A stretch of 64,000 nt of DNA from Sporosarcina quadrami (lineage in GTDB: Bacteria > Bacillota > Bacilli > Bacillales_A > Planococcaceae): NCBI RefSeq assembly GCF_014836615.1, contig NZ_JACSQN010000007.1, forward strand, positions 62,001 to 126,000, written 5' to 3'. The notes beneath the pieces are model-generated. The model was not told where the DNA came from and did no database searches. It saw nothing but the letters and a program-made list of their open reading frames with translations. The translations under genes and the position numbers were made by a program. Numbering within the stretch: position 1 is the stretch's first letter; each line of letters starts with the position of its first letter. Shown here in pieces: positions 62,518-64,000 of the stretch.

Positions 62518-62538
62518 AATTGAAGTGGTACTTCAATT
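62518..62538 (+). promoter_or_regulatory. Candidate operator of the second XRE-cupin regulator
   Basis: Nine-base arms AATTGAAGT (62518-62526) and ACTTCAATT (62530-62538) are separated by 3 nt. They lie directly downstream of the transporter promoter, where a bound repressor would block transcription. Confidence 0.65.
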
Positions 62539-62559
62539 TTTTACTAGGGGGAATGGATA

Positions 62560-63837
62560 ATGGAAAAGAAACAGCTGAACAGAGTATTGATCGCAAGTCT
62601 CGTCGGCAGCTCGATTGAGTGGTTTGACTACTTCTTGTATGGAACTGTCGCTGCGCTCGTCTTCAACCAGGTCTTTTTTGTCAATGAAGATCCGACTGTT
62701 GGACTTATGCTTGCGTATGCATCATTTGCACTCGCCTTCTTCATCCGGCCGTTTGGGGGAATTATTTTCAGTCATATTGGGGATAGGATTGGAAGAAAGA
62801 AAACGCTCATTATCACACTAAGTCTTATGGGTGTTGCAACATTTGGAATGGGGTTACTTCCTACATATCAAGCAATCGGTATTTGGGCGCCGATTCTCTT
62901 AATTACACTTCGTCTAATCCAAGGGTTAGGTATTGGGGGCGAATGGGGTGGTGCGCTATTGCTTGCGGTTGAGTATGCACCTCCTGAAAAACGCGGATTC
63001 TTCGGATCTGTTCCGCAGATGGGAATTACAATCGGGATGATGCTTGGTACGTTCGCGTTGTCGATCATGACAATGCTTCCTGAAGATTCATTCATGACGT
63101 GGGGCTGGCGTGTACCGTTCATCTTGAGCGCATTGCTCGTCGTATTCGGTTTATGGATCCGTAAAGGGATCGATGAAACACCGTCATTCAAAGCGGTTCA
63201 GGAACGCGGGGAAATTCCAAAGCTCCCAATCGTTACGACATTGAAAACGCATTGGCGTGAAGTTTTGATAGCCATCGGGGCAAAAGTTGTTGAGACGGCT
63301 CCTTTCTATATTTTCAGTACGTTCATCGTTTCGTATGCAACGACGTATCTAGACTATTCAAGAACAGCGACATTAAATTCAGTCATGGTTGCGACAATCG
63401 TAACGACGATTCTTATTCCGATTATGGGTAAACTGTCTGACAAAGTTGGCCGGAAACCTTTATACGTATGGGGTGCTGTCGGAATGATTATCTTCGCATT
63501 CCCGTACTTCTGGATGATTCACCAAGGTTCAGTTACATTGCTTGTCATTGCCACTGTCATTGGACTTGGCGTCATCTGGGCACCAATTACGGCAGTTCTC
63601 GGGACGATGTTCTCTGAGATTTTCTCAGCTGAAGTTCGTTATACAGGTATTTCACTCGGTTATCAGATCGGTGCAGCAGTTGCTGGGGGTACAGCACCTT
63701 TAGTTGCCACTGCATTACTAGCAAACTTTAATAATTCTTATATACCGGTTGCGCTTTACATCATTTTCACCGCGGTTGTTTCACTACTTGCTATCTGGGC
63801 AGTGAAAGACCGGAAAAATCAAGCGCTCGATCAATAA
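62560..63837 (+). CDS. MFS transporter, metabolite:H+ symporter (MHS) family
   Basis: This 425-residue protein has 12 TM helices. It shows the MHS start RVLIASLVGSSIEWFDYFLYGTVAALVF, the loop motif GDRIGRKKTLIITL (motif A) and RLIQGLGIGGEWGGALLLAVEYAPPEKRG, like ShiA, ProP and YhjE relatives. A second GKLSDKVGRKPLYVWG motif A lies between helices 8 and 9. It imports an organic acid, amino acid or betaine with protons. AGGGGGA lies 7 nt before the ATG. The next gene follows after 19 nt and is ornithine-cyclodeaminase-like, so an amino acid substrate is plausible. Confidence 0.92.
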   Translation: MEKKQLNRVLIASLVGSSIEWFDYFLYGTVAALVFNQVFFVNEDPTVGLMLAYASFALAFFIRPFGGIIFSHIGDRIGRKKTLIITLSLMGVATFGMGLLPTYQAIGIWAPILLITLRLIQGLGIGGEWGGALLLAVEYAPPEKRGFFGSVPQMGITIGMMLGTFALSIMTMLPEDSFMTWGWRVPFILSALLVVFGLWIRKGIDETPSFKAVQERGEIPKLPIVTTLKTHWREVLIAIGAKVVETAPFYIFSTFIVSYATTYLDYSRTATLNSVMVATIVTTILIPIMGKLSDKVGRKPLYVWGAVGMIIFAFPYFWMIHQGSVTLLVIATVIGLGVIWAPITAVLGTMFSEIFSAEVRYTGISLGYQIGAAVAGGTAPLVATALLANFNNSYIPVALYIIFTAVVSLLAIWAVKDRKNQALDQ

Positions 63838-63856
63838 TTTTGAAGGAGCGGATTAG

Positions 63857-64000
63857 ATGTTAATTATTAATGAAAAAGAAATTCAACAGCATTATTTTAT
63901 GGCAGATGCATTAGTGGATGTCGAACATATATTGCGAGCGAAAGCGGAAGAGCAAATTGCTAATCCGCATCGCACAGTCATCGAGTTTCCGCAGCATAGC
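63857..64000 (+). CDS. Ornithine cyclodeaminase family protein, 5' part
   Basis: The gene runs off the window; 48 codons are present. The start is ATG at 63857 with AAGGAG 8 nt upstream. The product begins MLIINEKEIQQHYFMADALVDVE and continues NPHRTVIEFPQHS. This matches the N-terminus of the ornithine cyclodeaminase/μ-crystallin family, where an Arg in the P.R motif binds the substrate carboxylate. It is co-directional with the MHS transporter and probably co-transcribed. The substrate (ornithine, alanine, ketimine or other) cannot be decided from this part. Confidence 0.7.
   Translation, partial: MLIINEKEIQQHYFMADALVDVEHILRAKAEEQIANPHRTVIEFPQHS

Overview
The window looks like chromosomal DNA of an endospore-forming low-GC Gram-positive, most likely a Sporosarcina-like member of the Planococcaceae (Bacillales). 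The signs are an sda gene preceded by DnaA boxes, sigma-B-type promoters in front of YflT-domain stress proteins, CcpA cre sites, AGGAGG ribosome sites with many TTG/GTG starts, SLH-domain surface proteins, and no LPXTG proteins. There is no rRNA, tRNA, insertion sequence or CRISPR array. The species assignment is inference.

Layout. 1-520: DnaA-box cluster and the short checkpoint gene sda. 540-5542 (-): S41 protease, then a TAXI-type TRAP transporter operon. 5714-12491 (+): secreted and surface proteins (two with SLH domains, one of these with VWA) and a polysaccharide deacetylase. 12541-15825: acyl-CoA ligase, a lipoprotein and a membrane protein. 15994-27400 (-): a Tad/Flp pilus locus (CpaB, TadZ, TadA, TadB, TadC, Flp, a VWA lipoprotein, a Gly-repeat/glycine-zipper exoprotein, four membrane proteins, two TadE/TadG-like pseudopilins). 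27778-32295 (-): a 1505-residue secreted protein carrying two nuclease domains. 32296-35105: a 21-nt repeat array, an extra FtsH-like protease, and a stand-alone non-coding RNA candidate with its own promoter and terminator.

35106-46455 (-): a cell-wall recycling operon (murK, serine hydrolase, nagZ, anmK, sugar ABC importer, namZ, murQ, murR). Its hydrolases lack signal peptides, and an ABC importer plus a sugar kinase stand where B. subtilis uses a PTS. This implies that intact muropeptide sugars are imported and then degraded inside the cell. A promoter with a cre site sits in front of anmK.

46805-50133: two NlpC/P60 wall hydrolases and a patatin-like lipase. 50336-64000: four paralogous YflT-domain stress proteins, three with sigma-B-like promoters. 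Between them lie an operon of class II HMG-CoA reductase, XRE-cupin regulator, small membrane protein and TctA-like permease (a candidate mevalonate uptake and degradation system), two further 21-nt repeat arrays, a large SF1 helicase with a coupled small partner, and a second XRE-cupin regulator divergent from an MHS-family transporter and a truncated ornithine-cyclodeaminase-like gene.

The best candidates for new biology are the ncRNA at about 34793-35075, the HMG-CoA reductase/TctA operon, the cytoplasmic version of the MurNAc pathway, the helicase pair, the double-nuclease exoprotein and the 21-nt repeat family.
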